From Hyphomicrobiales bacterium (GTDB taxonomy: Bacteria > Pseudomonadota > Alphaproteobacteria > Rhizobiales > Xanthobacteraceae), in the NCBI GenBank assembly GCA_021730985.1, contig JAKFYI010000012.1, positions 62,001-126,000 of the forward strand: 64,000 bases of DNA, written 5' to 3'. The stretch's first letter is position 1. The number at the start of each line of letters is the position of its first letter. This document shows, one piece after another, positions 42,471 through 54,756 of this stretch. The notes beneath the pieces are model-generated. The model worked only from the letters and a program-made list of their open reading frames with translations. It was not told the DNA's origin and did no database searches. A program made the translations under genes and the position numbers.

Positions 42471-42836
42471 ATGGGCGCGCTGCTGCAGGACTATCTTCCC
42501 CTTGTCGTGTTCATCGCGATCGCCCTCGGTCTTGGCCTTGCCCTGCTGGTTGCGCCGTTCCTCGTCGCCTACAAAAATCCGGACCCGGAGAAGCTGTCGG
42601 CCTACGAATGCGGCTTCAACGCATTCGACGACGCGCGCATGAAATTCGACGTGCGGTTCTACCTGGTCGCGATCCTGTTCATCATTTTCGACCTCGAAGT
42701 CGCCTTCCTGTTTCCGTGGGCGGTGGCGTTCGGTCACCTTGGCGCCACCGGCTTCTGGTCGATGATGGTGTTCCTTGCGGTGCTGACCGTCGGGTTTATC
42801 TATGAATGGAAGAAGGGGGCGCTCGAATGGGATTGA
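42471..42836 (+). CDS. nuoA: NADH-quinone oxidoreductase subunit A
   Basis: [49 protein letters not shown]. Confidence 0.97.
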   Translation: MGALLQDYLPLVVFIAIALGLGLALLVAPFLVAYKNPDPEKLSAYECGFNAFDDARMKFDVRFYLVAILFIIFDLEVAFLFPWAVAFGHLGATGFWSMMVFLAVLTVGFIYEWKKGALEWD

Positions 42837-42843
42837 GCGAACC

Positions 42844-43422
42844 ATGGCGGAGCGTGTCATGAGCACACTCGTCGCGCCGGCCCCCAAAGGCGTGCTCGAT
42901 CCGCGCACCGGCAAGCCGGTCGGATCGGACGACGCGTTTTTCTCCGGGCTCAACGACGAGCTCGCCGACAAGGGCTTTATCATCACCTCGGCCGAGGATC
43001 TCATCATCTGGGCGCGCACCGGCTCGTTGATGTGGATGACATTCGGGCTGGCCTGCTGCGCGGTCGAGATGATGCAAATGTCGATGCCGCGCTACGACGC
43101 CGAGCGGTTCGGCTTCGCGCCGCGCGCTTCACCGCGCCAGTCCGACGTGATGATCGTCGCCGGCACGCTGACCAACAAAATGGCGCCTGCGCTTCGCAAG
43201 GTTTACGACCAGATGCCGGAGCCGCGCTACGTCATCTCGATGGGAAGCTGCGCCAACGGCGGCGGCTACTATCACTATTCGTATTCCGTCGTGCGCGGCT
43301 GCGACCGCATCGTGCCGGTCGACATCTACGTGCCGGGCTGCCCGCCGACAGCGGAGGCGCTGCTTTATGGCGTGCTGCTGCTGCAAAAGAAGATCCGTCG
43401 CATCGGCACGATCGAGCGGTAG
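42844..43422 (+). CDS. nuoB: NADH-quinone oxidoreductase subunit B
   Basis: [71 protein letters not shown]. Confidence 0.98.
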   Translation: MAERVMSTLVAPAPKGVLDPRTGKPVGSDDAFFSGLNDELADKGFIITSAEDLIIWARTGSLMWMTFGLACCAVEMMQMSMPRYDAERFGFAPRASPRQSDVMIVAGTLTNKMAPALRKVYDQMPEPRYVISMGSCANGGGYYHYSYSVVRGCDRIVPVDIYVPGCPPTAEALLYGVLLLQKKIRRIGTIER

Positions 43423-43425
43423 GCA

Positions 43426-43755
43426 ATGCGCATCGAGAACATTCCATTTGAGACCACCGACTGGGCAAACGTCGCGCCCACCACCCACAAGGGTGACGCC
43501 GGCGTCGCCACATGGCGCACCCAACAGTTCGGCGATATTCGGGTGCGGCTCGTCGACTACTCGCCGGGCTACGCCGCCGACCACTGGTGTAGCAAGGGCC
43601 ACATCCTTTTTTGTGTGGACGGCGAGATGACGACGGATTTGCAAGACGGCCGTTCGTTCAAACTCCAGTCCGGGCAGAGCTATCAGGTGGCCGACGACGA
43701 TGGTGCGCACCGCTCGCACACCGCTCGAGGCGCTCGGCTATTTATCGTGGACTGA
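43426..43755 (+). CDS. DHCW-motif-like small cupin-fold protein inside the nuo operon
   Basis: MRIENIPFETTDWANV...RLVDYSPGYAADHWCSKGHILFCVDGEMTTDLQDGRSFKLQSGQSYQVADD. Confidence 0.75.
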   Translation: MRIENIPFETTDWANVAPTTHKGDAGVATWRTQQFGDIRVRLVDYSPGYAADHWCSKGHILFCVDGEMTTDLQDGRSFKLQSGQSYQVADDDGAHRSHTARGARLFIVD

Positions 43756-43758
43756 CCG

Positions 43759-44358
43759 ATGGAAGGCACTCTGGAAAAACTCGGTGAGACGGTCGCGAGC
43801 GCGCTCGCCGGATCGGTGCTCGGCCATTGGGTCGCCAACGACGAACTCACGGTGATGGCGCAACCGCGCGACATCGTCAAAGTAATGACATTCCTGCGCG
43901 AAGACGATCGTTGCCAATTCCTGAGCTTCATCGATGTGACGGCGATCGACTGGCCGTCGCGGCCGAACCGCTTCGATGTGGTTTATCACCTGATGTCGCC
44001 AAAGCTGAATCTGCGCATCCGCGTGAAGGCCGAGGTCGGCGAGGACACCGCGGTGCCCTCGATCATCTCCGTATTCCCCGGCGCCGACTGGTTCGAGCGC
44101 GAGGTCTATGATCTTTACGGCGTGCTGTTCTCCGGCCACCCAGACATGCGGCGGATTCTGACCGACTACGGCTTCGAGGGTCATCCGCTGCGCAAGGACT
44201 TCCCGATGACCGGTTTCGTCGAGGTGCGCTACGACGACGAGGTCAAGCGCGTGGTCTACGACCCGGTGCGGCTCGCGCAGGAATTCCGCAACTTCGACTT
44301 CCTGTCGCCGTGGGAGGGCACCGACTATGTGCTGCCCGGCGACGAAAAGAAGAGTTGA
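43759..44358 (+). CDS. nuoC: NADH-quinone oxidoreductase subunit C
   Basis: [54 protein letters not shown]. Confidence 0.98.
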   Translation: MEGTLEKLGETVASALAGSVLGHWVANDELTVMAQPRDIVKVMTFLREDDRCQFLSFIDVTAIDWPSRPNRFDVVYHLMSPKLNLRIRVKAEVGEDTAVPSIISVFPGADWFEREVYDLYGVLFSGHPDMRRILTDYGFEGHPLRKDFPMTGFVEVRYDDEVKRVVYDPVRLAQEFRNFDFLSPWEGTDYVLPGDEKKS

Positions 44359-44367
44359 GGAGGGCTT

Positions 44368-44805
44368 ATGAGCAAGACGCTTTCAGGCGGCTGCCTCTGC
44401 GGCGCGGTGCGTTTCACCGCCGAACCCGCCAATCGCGAGATCGGCGCCTGCCATTGCGGCATGTGCCGGAAGTGGACGGCCGGGCCGTTCCTGGTGATCG
44501 ACTGCGGCGACACGCTCAAGCTGGGCGACGGCGCGCAAGTCGGTGTCTATCGCTCGTCGGAATGGGCGGAGCGCTGCTTCTGCAAGCAATGCGGCACGCC
44601 GTTGTTCTACCGGCTGGTCGGCCAGAACATGCACTTCGTCTCGGCGGAGGCGTTCGATGACCGAAGCGGCTACGCTCTCACCAGCCAGGTCTTCATCGAC
44701 GAGAAACCGTCCTATTACGACTTCGCCAACAAGACCCAGAACATGACGGGCGCCGAAGTGTTCGCGGCCTTCGCGCCGCCCGATACCGGACAGGCCAAGG
44801 AATAA
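44368..44805 (+). CDS. GFA family protein (glutathione-dependent formaldehyde-activating enzyme-like, CENP-V fold)
   Basis: GGCLCGAVRFTAEPANREIGACHCGMCRKWTAGPF; EWAERCFCKQCGTPLFY. Confidence 0.92.
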   Translation: MSKTLSGGCLCGAVRFTAEPANREIGACHCGMCRKWTAGPFLVIDCGDTLKLGDGAQVGVYRSSEWAERCFCKQCGTPLFYRLVGQNMHFVSAEAFDDRSGYALTSQVFIDEKPSYYDFANKTQNMTGAEVFAAFAPPDTGQAKE

Positions 44806-44808
44806 GCC

Positions 44809-45999
44809 ATGTCCGAACCCGCGCACCGCAACTTCACCATCAACTTCGGACCGCAGCATCCGGCGGCCCATGGCGTGCTGCGCCTGGTGCTGGAGCTCGA
44901 CGGCGAAGTGGTGGAGCGGGTCGATCCGCATATCGGGCTGTTGCACCGGGGAACCGAAAAACTCATCGAGGCCAAGACCTATCTCCAGGCGATTCCGTAT
45001 TTCGATCGGCTCGACTACGTCGCGCCGATGAACCAGGAGCACGCGTTCTGCCTCGCGGCGGAAAAGCTGCTCAAACTCACCGTGCCGCGCCGCGCGCAAC
45101 TGATCCGCGTTCTGTACTGCGAGATCGGGCGGTTGTTGTCGCACCTCCTTAACGTGACGACGCAGGCGATGGACGTCGGGGCGCTCACCCCGCCGCTATG
45201 GGGCTTCGAAGAGCGCGAGAAGCTGATGGTGTTCTACGAGCGCGCCTCCGGCTCGCGCATGCATGCGGCCTATTTCCGCGTTGGCGGCGTGCATCAGGAT
45301 TTGCCGCCGAAGCTGATCGACGACATCGAGGGCTTCTGCGATCCGTTCCTCAAGGTCGTCGATGACCTGGACAGCCTGCTCAGCGAAAACCGCATCTTCA
45401 AGCAGCGCAACGTCGACATCGGCATCGTGAGCCTCGACGACGCGTGGAAGTGGGGCTTCTCCGGCGTGATGGTGCGCGGCTCGGGCGCGGCCTGGGACCT
45501 GCGCAAGTCGCAGCCCTACGAGTGCTACGCCGAGATGGATTTCGACATTCCGATCGGAAAGAACGGCGACTGCTACGACCGCTACCACATCCGCATGGAA
45601 GAGATGCGCCAGTCGGTCCGCATCATGAAGCAATGCATCGCCAAACTGCGTGAGCCCGAAGGGCAGGGGCCGGTCAGCGTCGCCGACAACAAGGTGGTGC
45701 CGCCCAAGCGCGACGAGATGAAGAAGTCGATGGAGGCGCTGATCCATCACTTCAAGCTCTACACCGAGGGTTTTCACGTACCGGCCGGTGAAGTCTATGC
45801 CGCGGTCGAAGCGCCGAAAGGCGAATTCGGCGTCTATCTCGTGTCCGACGGCTCTAACAAGCCGTACAAGTGCAAGATCAGGGCGCCGGGCTTCCCGCAT
45901 CTTTCGGCGATGGACTTCCTGTGCCGCGGTCACATGCTGGCCGACGTGTCCGCCATTCTCGGTTCCATCGACATCGTGTTCGGGGAGGTCGATCGCTGA
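44809..45999 (+). CDS. nuoD: NADH-quinone oxidoreductase subunit D
   Basis: [46 protein letters not shown]. Confidence 0.98.
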   Translation: MSEPAHRNFTINFGPQHPAAHGVLRLVLELDGEVVERVDPHIGLLHRGTEKLIEAKTYLQAIPYFDRLDYVAPMNQEHAFCLAAEKLLKLTVPRRAQLIRVLYCEIGRLLSHLLNVTTQAMDVGALTPPLWGFEEREKLMVFYERASGSRMHAAYFRVGGVHQDLPPKLIDDIEGFCDPFLKVVDDLDSLLSENRIFKQRNVDIGIVSLDDAWKWGFSGVMVRGSGAAWDLRKSQPYECYAEMDFDIPIGKNGDCYDRYHIRMEEMRQSVRIMKQCIAKLREPEGQGPVSVADNKVVPPKRDEMKKSMEALIHHFKLYTEGFHVPAGEVYAAVEAPKGEFGVYLVSDGSNKPYKCKIRAPGFPHLSAMDFLCRGHMLADVSAILGSIDIVFGEVDR

Positions 46000-46612
46000 T
46001 GGCCAACCGCCGCCTCGCACCGCCCGGCCAGCAACCGAAGGGGTTCTCCTTCTCGGCCGACAATCTGGCGTGGGCCAAGAAGGTGATCGCGCGCTATCCG
46101 GAAGGCCGGCAGCAATCGGCGATCATTCCGCTGCTGTGGCGCGCGCAGGAGCAGCATGAGGGCTGGCTGCCCGAAGCCGCGATCCGTTATGTGTCGGAGA
46201 TGCTGGGCATGGCGCACATCCGCGCGCTCGAGGTCGCGACATTCTACACCATGTTCCTGCTCGCTCCGGTCGGCAAGAAGGCGCACGTCCAGGTCTGCGG
46301 CACCACGCCGTGCATGCTGCGCGGCGCGGGCGATCTGTTCGAGGTCTGCCACAGGCGCATCCACCACGATCCACTGCACGTATCCGACGACGGCAACTTC
46401 TCCTGGGAGGAGGTCGAGTGCCTCGGCGCCTGCGTCAACGCGCCGATGGTGCTGATCTGGAGCGACACCTACGAGGATCTCACCGCCGAAAGCTTCGAGA
46501 AGGTCCTCGACGGTTTCGTCAACGGCAATCCGGTCAAGCCGGGGCCCCAGATCGACCGGAAGATGTCAGCCCCGGTCGGCGGTCCGACCACGCTCAAGAC
46601 GGTGAAGGCCTA

Positions 46613-46613
<1 letters not shown>
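45999..46613 (+). CDS. nuoE: NADH-quinone oxidoreductase subunit E
   Basis: [21 protein letters not shown]...[19 protein letters not shown] overlap with nuoD. Confidence 0.97.
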
Positions 46614-47920
<1,307 letters not shown>

Positions 47921-47924
47921 GACG

Positions 47925-50003
47925 ATGACCAAGATCGTCATCGATGGCAAAGAGATCGACGTTCCGCCGGAGTTCACGCTCTTGCAGGCGGTGGAGGCGG
48001 CGGGCGGTGAAATTCCGCGTTTCTGCTTTCACGAGCGGCTGTCGATCGCCGGCAACTGCCGTATGTGCCTTGTCGAGTTGAAAGGCTCGCCCAAGCCGGT
48101 CGCGTCCTGCGCCTGGGGCGTGCGCGATTGTCGCCCGGGCCCGAACGGCGAGCCGCCGGTCGTCAACACCAAAACGCCGCTGGTTCGCAAGGCGCGCGAA
48201 GGCGTGATGGAATTCCTGCTGATCAACCATCCGCTCGATTGCCCGATCTGCGACCAGGGCGGCGAATGCGACCTGCAGGACCAGGCGATGGCCTACGGCG
48301 TCGACTCCAGCCGCTATGCCGACAACAAGCGAGCGGTCGAGGACAAATACATCGGCCCACTGGTCAAGACGATCATGAACCGCTGCATCCATTGCACGCG
48401 GTGCATCCGTTTTTCCGCCGAGGTGGCCGGCGTGCCGGAGCTTGGCGCGATCGGCCGCGGCGAAGACATGGAGATCACGACTTACCTCGAACAGGCGATG
48501 TCGTCCGAACTGCAGGGCAACGTGGTCGATCTATGCCCGGTCGGCGCGCTGACCTCCAAACCTTATGCATTCGCGGCGCGTCCTTGGGAGCTGAGCAAGA
48601 CTGAATCGATCGACGTGATGGACGCGCTTGGCTCATCGATCCGTGTCGATGCCCGCGGTCGCGAGGTGATGCGCATCCTGCCGCGCGTCAACGACGACGT
48701 GAACGAGGAATGGATTTCCGATAAGACCCGCCATGTGGTCGATGGCCTGCGCACCCAGCGGCTCGATCAACCCTACATTCGTGAGGGCGGCCGGTTGCGG
48801 CCGGCGTCCTGGAGCGAGACGTTCTCCGCCGTCGCGGCCAAGGTCAGCCATACGGCGCCTGACCGCATCGGCGCGATCGCGGGCGATCTCTGCGCGGTCG
48901 AGGAAATGTTCGCGCTTAAGCAGTTGATGGCGCTGCTCGGCAGCCCGAACCTGGATGCCCGGCAAGACAGTGCCGCGATCGATCCGTCCGCCGGACGTGC
49001 CGGCTACCTGTTCAACGGCACCATCGCCGGCATCGAGCGGGCCGACGCGCTCCTGATCGTCGGCGCGAACCCGCGCCGCGAAGGCTCGGTGCTGAACGCG
49101 CGCATCCGCAAGCGCTGGCGCGCCGGCAAGTTCCCGGTCGCGCTGATCGGTGAGCGGGTCGATCTGACCTACAGCTACGACTATCTCGGCGCCGGCCCGG
49201 AGACGCTGGCGGAGCTTGCGGCGGGCCGTGGCGCGTTTGCCGAGACGCTCAAGAAGGCCGAGCGACCGATGGTGATCGTGGGCGCCGCGGCGCTGACGCG
49301 CGCCGATGGCGCCGCGGTTCTGTCGCTCGCCGCCAAGGCCGCGGTCGAATTGGGAGCGGTGAAGGACGGCTGGAACGGATTTTCGGTCCTGCACACCGCG
49401 GCCTCGCGGGTCGGTGCGCTCGACATCGGATTCGTGCCGGGCCAGGGCGGCCTGCATGCCGCGCACATGGCCAATTCCGGCGCGCTCGAGGTGCTGTTCC
49501 TGCTTGGCGCGGACGAAGTGGATGCGCCGGCCGGCGCGTTCGTCGTCTATATCGGCACCCACGGCGACCACGGCGCGCACCGCGCCGACGTGATCCTGCC
49601 GGGCGCAGCCTATACCGAAAAATCCGGCATCTACGTCAACACCGAGGGCCGCGTACAGATCGCGAACCGCGCCAGCTTCCCGCCGGGCGAGGCGCGGGAG
49701 GATTGGGCGATCCTGCGGGCGCTGTCCGAGACGCTTGGCAAGAAGCTGCCGTATGACTCGCTGGGCGCGCTTCGCCGCGTGCTGTTCGCGGCGCATCCGC
49801 ATCTGCAGCGCATCGATCAGGTGACGCCGGGCGACGCAGCCGACATCCGCGCGCTCGCGGGCAAGGGCGGCACGCCCGACAAGGCGCCGTTCCGCCAGGC
49901 GTTCGACGATTTCTATCTCACCAATCCGATCGCGCGCTCGTCCGCGGTGATGGCCGAATGCTCGGCGCTGGCCGAGGGTCGCACCATGAGCGCTGCGGAG
50001 TAG
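47925..50003 (+). CDS. nuoG: NADH-quinone oxidoreductase subunit G
   Basis: [81 protein letters not shown]. Confidence 0.98.
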   Translation: MTKIVIDGKEIDVPPEFTLLQAVEAAGGEIPRFCFHERLSIAGNCRMCLVELKGSPKPVASCAWGVRDCRPGPNGEPPVVNTKTPLVRKAREGVMEFLLINHPLDCPICDQGGECDLQDQAMAYGVDSSRYADNKRAVEDKYIGPLVKTIMNRCIHCTRCIRFSAEVAGVPELGAIGRGEDMEITTYLEQAMSSELQGNVVDLCPVGALTSKPYAFAARPWELSKTESIDVMDALGSSIRVDARGREVMRILPRVNDDVNEEWISDKTRHVVDGLRTQRLDQPYIREGGRLRPASWSETFSAVAAKVSHTAPDRIGAIAGDLCAVEEMFALKQLMALLGSPNLDARQDSAAIDPSAGRAGYLFNGTIAGIERADALLIVGANPRREGSVLNARIRKRWRAGKFPVALIGERVDLTYSYDYLGAGPETLAELAAGRGAFAETLKKAERPMVIVGAAALTRADGAAVLSLAAKAAVELGAVKDGWNGFSVLHTAASRVGALDIGFVPGQGGLHAAHMANSGALEVLFLLGADEVDAPAGAFVVYIGTHGDHGAHRADVILPGAAYTEKSGIYVNTEGRVQIANRASFPPGEAREDWAILRALSETLGKKLPYDSLGALRRVLFAAHPHLQRIDQVTPGDAADIRALAGKGGTPDKAPFRQAFDDFYLTNPIARSSAVMAECSALAEGRTMSAAE

Positions 50004-50006
50004 GGC

Positions 50007-51041
50007 ATGATCGAACTTTTCACCACCTACGTCTGGCCGGTCGTGATCATCGCGGCGCAATCGCTGTTGCTGCTGGTGCTGCTGCTGGTCGGCGTCGCCT
50101 ACATCCTGCTTGCCGACCGCAAGATTTGGGCCGCGGTGCAGTTGCGGCGCGGCCCGAACGTGGTCGGGCCATTCGGCCTGCTGCAATCGTTCGCCGACCT
50201 TCTCAAGTTCGTGCTCAAGGAGCCGGTCATCCCCGCGGGCTCGAACAAGGGCGTGTTCCTGCTGGCGCCGCTCGTCACCGCGACGCTCGCGCTCGCGGCT
50301 TGGGCTGTGATCCCGGTCAATGCCGGCTGGATGGTCGCCGACATCAACGTCGGCATCCTCTACATTTTCGCGATCTCGTCGCTGATGGTCTACGGCATCA
50401 TCATGGGCGGCTGGGCGTCGAACTCGAAATACGCCTTTCTGTCCGCGATCCGCTCCGCGGCGCAGATGGTGTCGTACGAAGTCTCGATCGGCTTCGTCAT
50501 CATCACGGTGCTGCTGTGCGCGGGCTCGCTCAAGCTGTCCGCCATCGTCGCGGCGCAAGACACGCCTTACGGCATGCTCGGCTGGTACTGGCTGTGGCTG
50601 TTGCCGATGTTCGTGATCTTCTTCATTTCCGCATTGGCCGAAACCAACCGGCCTCCCTTCGATCTGGTCGAAGCGGAGTCCGAACTGGTCGCGGGCTTCA
50701 TGGTCGAGTACGGCTCGTCGCCCTACATGATGTTTATGCTGGGCGAGTACGTGGCGATCGTCACTATGTGCGCCATGGCCACGATCCTGTTCCTGGGCGG
50801 CTGGCTGCCGCCATTCCCGATCGCGCCATTCACTTGGGTTCCCGGCGTCATCTGGTTCGTACTCAAGATATGCTTCATGTTTTTCCTGTTCGCCATGGCC
50901 AAGGCGATCGTGCCGCGCTACCGCTACGACCAGCTCATGCGATTGGGCTGGAAGGTGTTCCTGCCAATTTCGCTCGCAATGGTGGTGATTGTGGCCGCCG
51001 TCCTGCAATTCGGCGGCCTCGCTCCCGGGAGGATGCCATGA
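50007..51041 (+). CDS. nuoH: NADH-quinone oxidoreductase subunit H
   Basis: [61 protein letters not shown]. Confidence 0.98.
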   Translation: MIELFTTYVWPVVIIAAQSLLLLVLLLVGVAYILLADRKIWAAVQLRRGPNVVGPFGLLQSFADLLKFVLKEPVIPAGSNKGVFLLAPLVTATLALAAWAVIPVNAGWMVADINVGILYIFAISSLMVYGIIMGGWASNSKYAFLSAIRSAAQMVSYEVSIGFVIITVLLCAGSLKLSAIVAAQDTPYGMLGWYWLWLLPMFVIFFISALAETNRPPFDLVEAESELVAGFMVEYGSSPYMMFMLGEYVAIVTMCAMATILFLGGWLPPFPIAPFTWVPGVIWFVLKICFMFFLFAMAKAIVPRYRYDQLMRLGWKVFLPISLAMVVIVAAVLQFGGLAPGRMP

Positions 51042-51265
51042 CCTTCTCCATGCCTGGATTGATCGGTGCCGCGATCGGGTTGTTGTGTGCGCTGGGCGCC
51101 TACGTGGCGATCATGCCGCTATTGGCACGCCGCGACGCGGACGGCGGCACACCGGCCGCTAGCGGTGACGCCAACCCGAACGTCGCCGTCATTCGTGCAA
51201 TTCTGCTCGCTGACTTCGTCGTGCTCGCGGCGATCGGCTACTACGTCGGCCAATTGGTCGGTTGA
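51038..51265 (+). CDS. 75-aa putative two-TM protein between nuoH and nuoI
   Basis: ATG at 51038 overlaps the nuoH stop (ATGA): [75 protein letters not shown]. Confidence 0.75.
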   Translation: MTFSMPGLIGAAIGLLCALGAYVAIMPLLARRDADGGTPAASGDANPNVAVIRAILLADFVVLAAIGYYVGQLVG

Positions 51266-51278
51266 TCGGATTGATGAC

Positions 51279-51767
51279 ATGAGACTCGATCAGGCTGCAC
51301 GTTCGATCTTCCTGCAGGAGTTCCTGTCCGGGCTCGTGCTCGCCATGAAGTATTTCTTCAAGCCGAAGGCGACGCTCGATTATCCGTTCGAGAAGGGCCC
51401 GATCTCGCCGCGCTTCCGGGGCGAACACGCGCTGCGCCGCTATCCCAATGGCGAAGAGCGCTGCATCGCATGCAAGTTATGCGAGGCCATCTGCCCGGCG
51501 CAGGCCATCACCATCGAGGCGGGCCCGCGCCGCAATGACGGTACGCGGCGGACCACGCGCTACGACATCGACATGGTGAAGTGCATCTACTGCGGACTGT
51601 GCCAAGAAGCTTGCCCGGTAGACGCCATCGTCGAAGGCCCGAACTTCGAGTTCGCCACCGAAACACGCGAGGAGCTCTACTACGACAAGGAACGCCTGCT
51701 CGCGAACGGCGACCGCTGGGAGCGCGAACTCGCGAAGAACATCGCGCTCGACGCGCCGTACCGGTGA
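51279..51767 (+). CDS. nuoI: NADH-quinone oxidoreductase subunit I
   Basis: [24 protein letters not shown]...[27 protein letters not shown]. Confidence 0.98.
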   Translation: MRLDQAARSIFLQEFLSGLVLAMKYFFKPKATLDYPFEKGPISPRFRGEHALRRYPNGEERCIACKLCEAICPAQAITIEAGPRRNDGTRRTTRYDIDMVKCIYCGLCQEACPVDAIVEGPNFEFATETREELYYDKERLLANGDRWERELAKNIALDAPYR

Positions 51768-51780
51768 GGCAGGCGCCGCG

Positions 51781-52389
51781 ATGATCCTTCCCGCTCTGTT
51801 CTTCTATCTCTTCGCCGGTGCGTGCATCGCGTCCGCCTTCATGGTGATCGCGGCCAGGAACCCCGTGCATTCGGTGCTCTATTTGATCTTTGCCTTCGTC
51901 AACGCGGCCGGATTGTTCGTTCTGATGGGCGCCGAGTTCCTGGCGATGATCCTGATCGTGGTTTATGTCGGCGCCGTCGCGGTGCTGTTCCTGTTCGTGG
52001 TGATGATGCTGGACGTCGATTTCGCCGAACTACGCCAGGGCGTGCTGCAGTATCTGCCGTTCGGGGCGCTGATCGGCGTCGTCATGCTGGCCGAACTGCT
52101 GCTGGTGGTCGGGGCCTGGGTCATCGGGCCGGGCGTGCCGCGCGCCATCACCGCGCCGATCCCGGCCGACATCACCAACACCGAGGCGCTGGGCCGCGTC
52201 CTCTACACGAAGTACATCTACTACTTCCAGGCCGCGGGGCTGGTGCTGCTGGTGGCAATGGTCGGCGCGATCGTGCTGACGCTGCGTCATAAGGCCGGGG
52301 TCAAGCGCCAGAACATCGGCGATCAGGTCGCGCGCACCAGAGACACCGCGATCGAAGTGGTCAAGGTCCGGCCGGGGCAGGGACTATGA
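51781..52389 (+). CDS. nuoJ: NADH-quinone oxidoreductase subunit J
   Basis: [53 protein letters not shown]. Confidence 0.97.
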   Translation: MILPALFFYLFAGACIASAFMVIAARNPVHSVLYLIFAFVNAAGLFVLMGAEFLAMILIVVYVGAVAVLFLFVVMMLDVDFAELRQGVLQYLPFGALIGVVMLAELLLVVGAWVIGPGVPRAITAPIPADITNTEALGRVLYTKYIYYFQAAGLVLLVAMVGAIVLTLRHKAGVKRQNIGDQVARTRDTAIEVVKVRPGQGL

Positions 52390-52694
52390 CCATCGGGCTC
52401 GGCCATTATCTCTCGGTTGCCGCGATCCTGTTCACGCTCGGGATCTTCGGCATCTTCCTGAACCGCAAGAACGTCATCGTCATCCTGATGTCGATCGAGC
52501 TGATCCTGCTCGCGGTCAACATCAACTTCGTGGCGTTCTCGACCCATCTCGGCGACATCGTCGGCCAGGTGTTCGCCATGCTGGTGCTGACCGTCGCCGC
52601 TGCTGAAGCCGCGATCGGTCTCGCCATCCTCGTCGTCTATTTCCGGAATCGCGGCTCAATCGCGGTCGAGGACATCAACCTGATGAAGGGCTGA
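52386..52694 (+). CDS. nuoK: NADH-quinone oxidoreductase subunit K
   Basis: [31 protein letters not shown]...[26 protein letters not shown]. Confidence 0.98.
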   Translation: MTIGLGHYLSVAAILFTLGIFGIFLNRKNVIVILMSIELILLAVNINFVAFSTHLGDIVGQVFAMLVLTVAAAEAAIGLAILVVYFRNRGSIAVEDINLMKG

Positions 52695-52695
52695 G

Positions 52696-54756
52696 ATGTA
52701 TCAGGCGATTGTCCTTCTTCCGCTATTGGGGGCGATCCTTGCGGGCGCGATTGCGATCTATGGCGCGCGCAAACGGTTTCCAGGCGCCGAACCGTCGGAC
52801 GATCACCACGCGCACGCGGATCATGCCCATGCCGCGCACGCGACACATGATGCGCATCACGGCGATCACGGCCCCACCGAACCTGCCGCGGAAGGGTCCC
52901 GCGCTGCGGAGGTCATCACCACCGCGTTCCTGATGGTTACGGCGGTGCTGTCATGGATCGCTTTCGTCCGGATCGGATACGGCCATCACGACGAGCGCAT
53001 CACGCTGTTTACCTGGATGCTGTCGTCGGACTTCAAGGTGGATTGGGCGCTGCGCATCGACACGCTCACTGCCGTGATGCTGGTGGTGGTGACGACCGTA
53101 TCGTCGCTCGTTCACCTCTATTCCATAGGGTACATGGCGGAAGATCCGTACCGGCCGCGGTTTATGGCGTATCTATCGCTGTTCACCTTCGCGATGTTGG
53201 CGCTGGTGACGTCCGACAATCTCGCCCAGCTCTTCTTTGGCTGGGAGGGCGTCGGTCTCGCGAGCTATCTGCTGATCGGCTTCTGGTACCACAAGCCGGA
53301 GGCGAACGCCGCCGCGATCAAGGCGTTCGTCGTCAACCGCGTCGGCGATTTCGGCTTTGCGCTCGGCATCTTCGCCGTATTCATGATGACGGGATCGATC
53401 GATCTCGACACCGTGTTCGCGCAGGCCCCGGCGCTGACCGGCAAGACCATCAACTTCTTCGGTTGGCACGCCGACGCGCTGACGCTGATCTGCCTGCTGC
53501 TGTTCATGGGCGCGATGGGCAAGTCGGCGCAGTTCCTGCTGCACACATGGCTGCCGGACGCGATGGAAGGCCCGACACCGGTCTCGGCGCTGATCCATGC
53601 CGCGACGATGGTGACGGCGGGCGTGTTCATGGTGGCCCGCCTGTCGCCGCTGTTCGAGCTTTCGCCGACCGCTTTGACCGTGGTGACGATCGTCGGCGCG
53701 ACCACGGCGTTCTTCGCAGCGACCGTGGGCCTCGTGCAGAACGACATCAAACGGATCGTTGCCTATTCAACCTGTTCGCAGCTCGGCTACATGTTCGTTG
53801 CGATGGGCGTCGGCGCTTACTCGGTCGGCATGTACCACCTGTTCACGCATGCGTTCTTCAAGGCGCTGCTGTTCCTCGGCTCCGGCTCGGTAATCATGGC
53901 GATGCACCACGAGCAGGACATCCGCAACATGGGCGGCCTGCGCAAGAAGATCCCGGTCACCTACTGGACCATGGTGATAGGGACACTGGCGCTGACCGGA
54001 TTTCCGTTCACCGCGGGGTACTTCTCCAAGGATGCCATCATCGAGGCGGCGTTCGCCGGAAAGAACCCGGCCGCGGCCTATGCCTTCGTGCTGACCGTGA
54101 TCGCTGCCGGACTGACGGCGTTCTATTCGTGGCGCCTGATCTTCAAGACCTTCCACGGTGAGCCGCACGACCGGCACCACTACGACGAGGCGAAGGAGAG
54201 CCCGCTGGTGATCCTGATCCCGCTCGGCGTGCTGGCGCTGGGCTCGATCGCGGCCGGTTTCCCCCTCAAGGAATATTTCGCCGGCCACCACGTCGAGCAT
54301 TTCTTCCGGCAGTCGCTCAAGCAGAGCGCCGCGGTGATCGACGCCATCCATCATGTACCGTTGTGGGTCGCGCTCACGCCGACGGCGATGATGTTCTTAG
54401 GGTGGGGCATCTCCGCCTATTTCTATCTGCTGCGGCCCGACATCCCAGTCGAGATGGCCCGTCAGCAGGACATGCTGTACCGTTTCCTGCTCAACAAGTG
54501 GTACTTCGACGAAATCTACGACTTCATCTTCGTGCGCCCGGTGCTCTGGCTCGGCCGCGTGCTCTGGAAGGGCGGCGACGGCTACGTGATCGACGGGTTC
54601 GGGCCTGACGGCGTCTCCGCGCGCGTGCTCGACGTCACCCGCAACGTGGTGCGGCTGCAGAGCGGCTATCTCTACCACTACGCCTTCGCCATGCTGGTCG
54701 GCGCTGCCGCGCTGGTCACCTGGTTCATGTTCGCTTCTCCCGGAGGAGCGCACTGA
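52696..54756 (+). CDS. nuoL: NADH-quinone oxidoreductase subunit L
   Basis: [46 protein letters not shown]; His-rich N-terminal loop. Confidence 0.97.
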   Translation: MYQAIVLLPLLGAILAGAIAIYGARKRFPGAEPSDDHHAHADHAHAAHATHDAHHGDHGPTEPAAEGSRAAEVITTAFLMVTAVLSWIAFVRIGYGHHDERITLFTWMLSSDFKVDWALRIDTLTAVMLVVVTTVSSLVHLYSIGYMAEDPYRPRFMAYLSLFTFAMLALVTSDNLAQLFFGWEGVGLASYLLIGFWYHKPEANAAAIKAFVVNRVGDFGFALGIFAVFMMTGSIDLDTVFAQAPALTGKTINFFGWHADALTLICLLLFMGAMGKSAQFLLHTWLPDAMEGPTPVSALIHAATMVTAGVFMVARLSPLFELSPTALTVVTIVGATTAFFAATVGLVQNDIKRIVAYSTCSQLGYMFVAMGVGAYSVGMYHLFTHAFFKALLFLGSGSVIMAMHHEQDIRNMGGLRKKIPVTYWTMVIGTLALTGFPFTAGYFSKDAIIEAAFAGKNPAAAYAFVLTVIAAGLTAFYSWRLIFKTFHGEPHDRHHYDEAKESPLVILIPLGVLALGSIAAGFPLKEYFAGHHVEHFFRQSLKQSAAVIDAIHHVPLWVALTPTAMMFLGWGISAYFYLLRPDIPVEMARQQDMLYRFLLNKWYFDEIYDFIFVRPVLWLGRVLWKGGDGYVIDGFGPDGVSARVLDVTRNVVRLQSGYLYHYAFAMLVGAAALVTWFMFASPGGAH

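Noticed and set aside
42802-42843. Upstream in-frame extension of nuoB
   Set aside because: Overlaps nuoA; ATG at 42844 after nuoA stop is the more plausible start
46310-46612. N-terminal extension of the nuoF ORF
   Set aside because: Overlaps nuoE in another frame; the true start is ATG at 46613 overlapping the nuoE stop
48633-51008. Minus-strand 791-aa ORF opposite nuoG/nuoH
   Set aside because: Composition is rich in R/H/D/Q/E with no fold signature; it mirrors high-GC codon bias of nuoG/H on the other strand
52953-54161. 402-aa + strand ORF overlapping nuoL in another frame
   Set aside because: Alternative-frame artefact; nuoL frame carries conserved motifs
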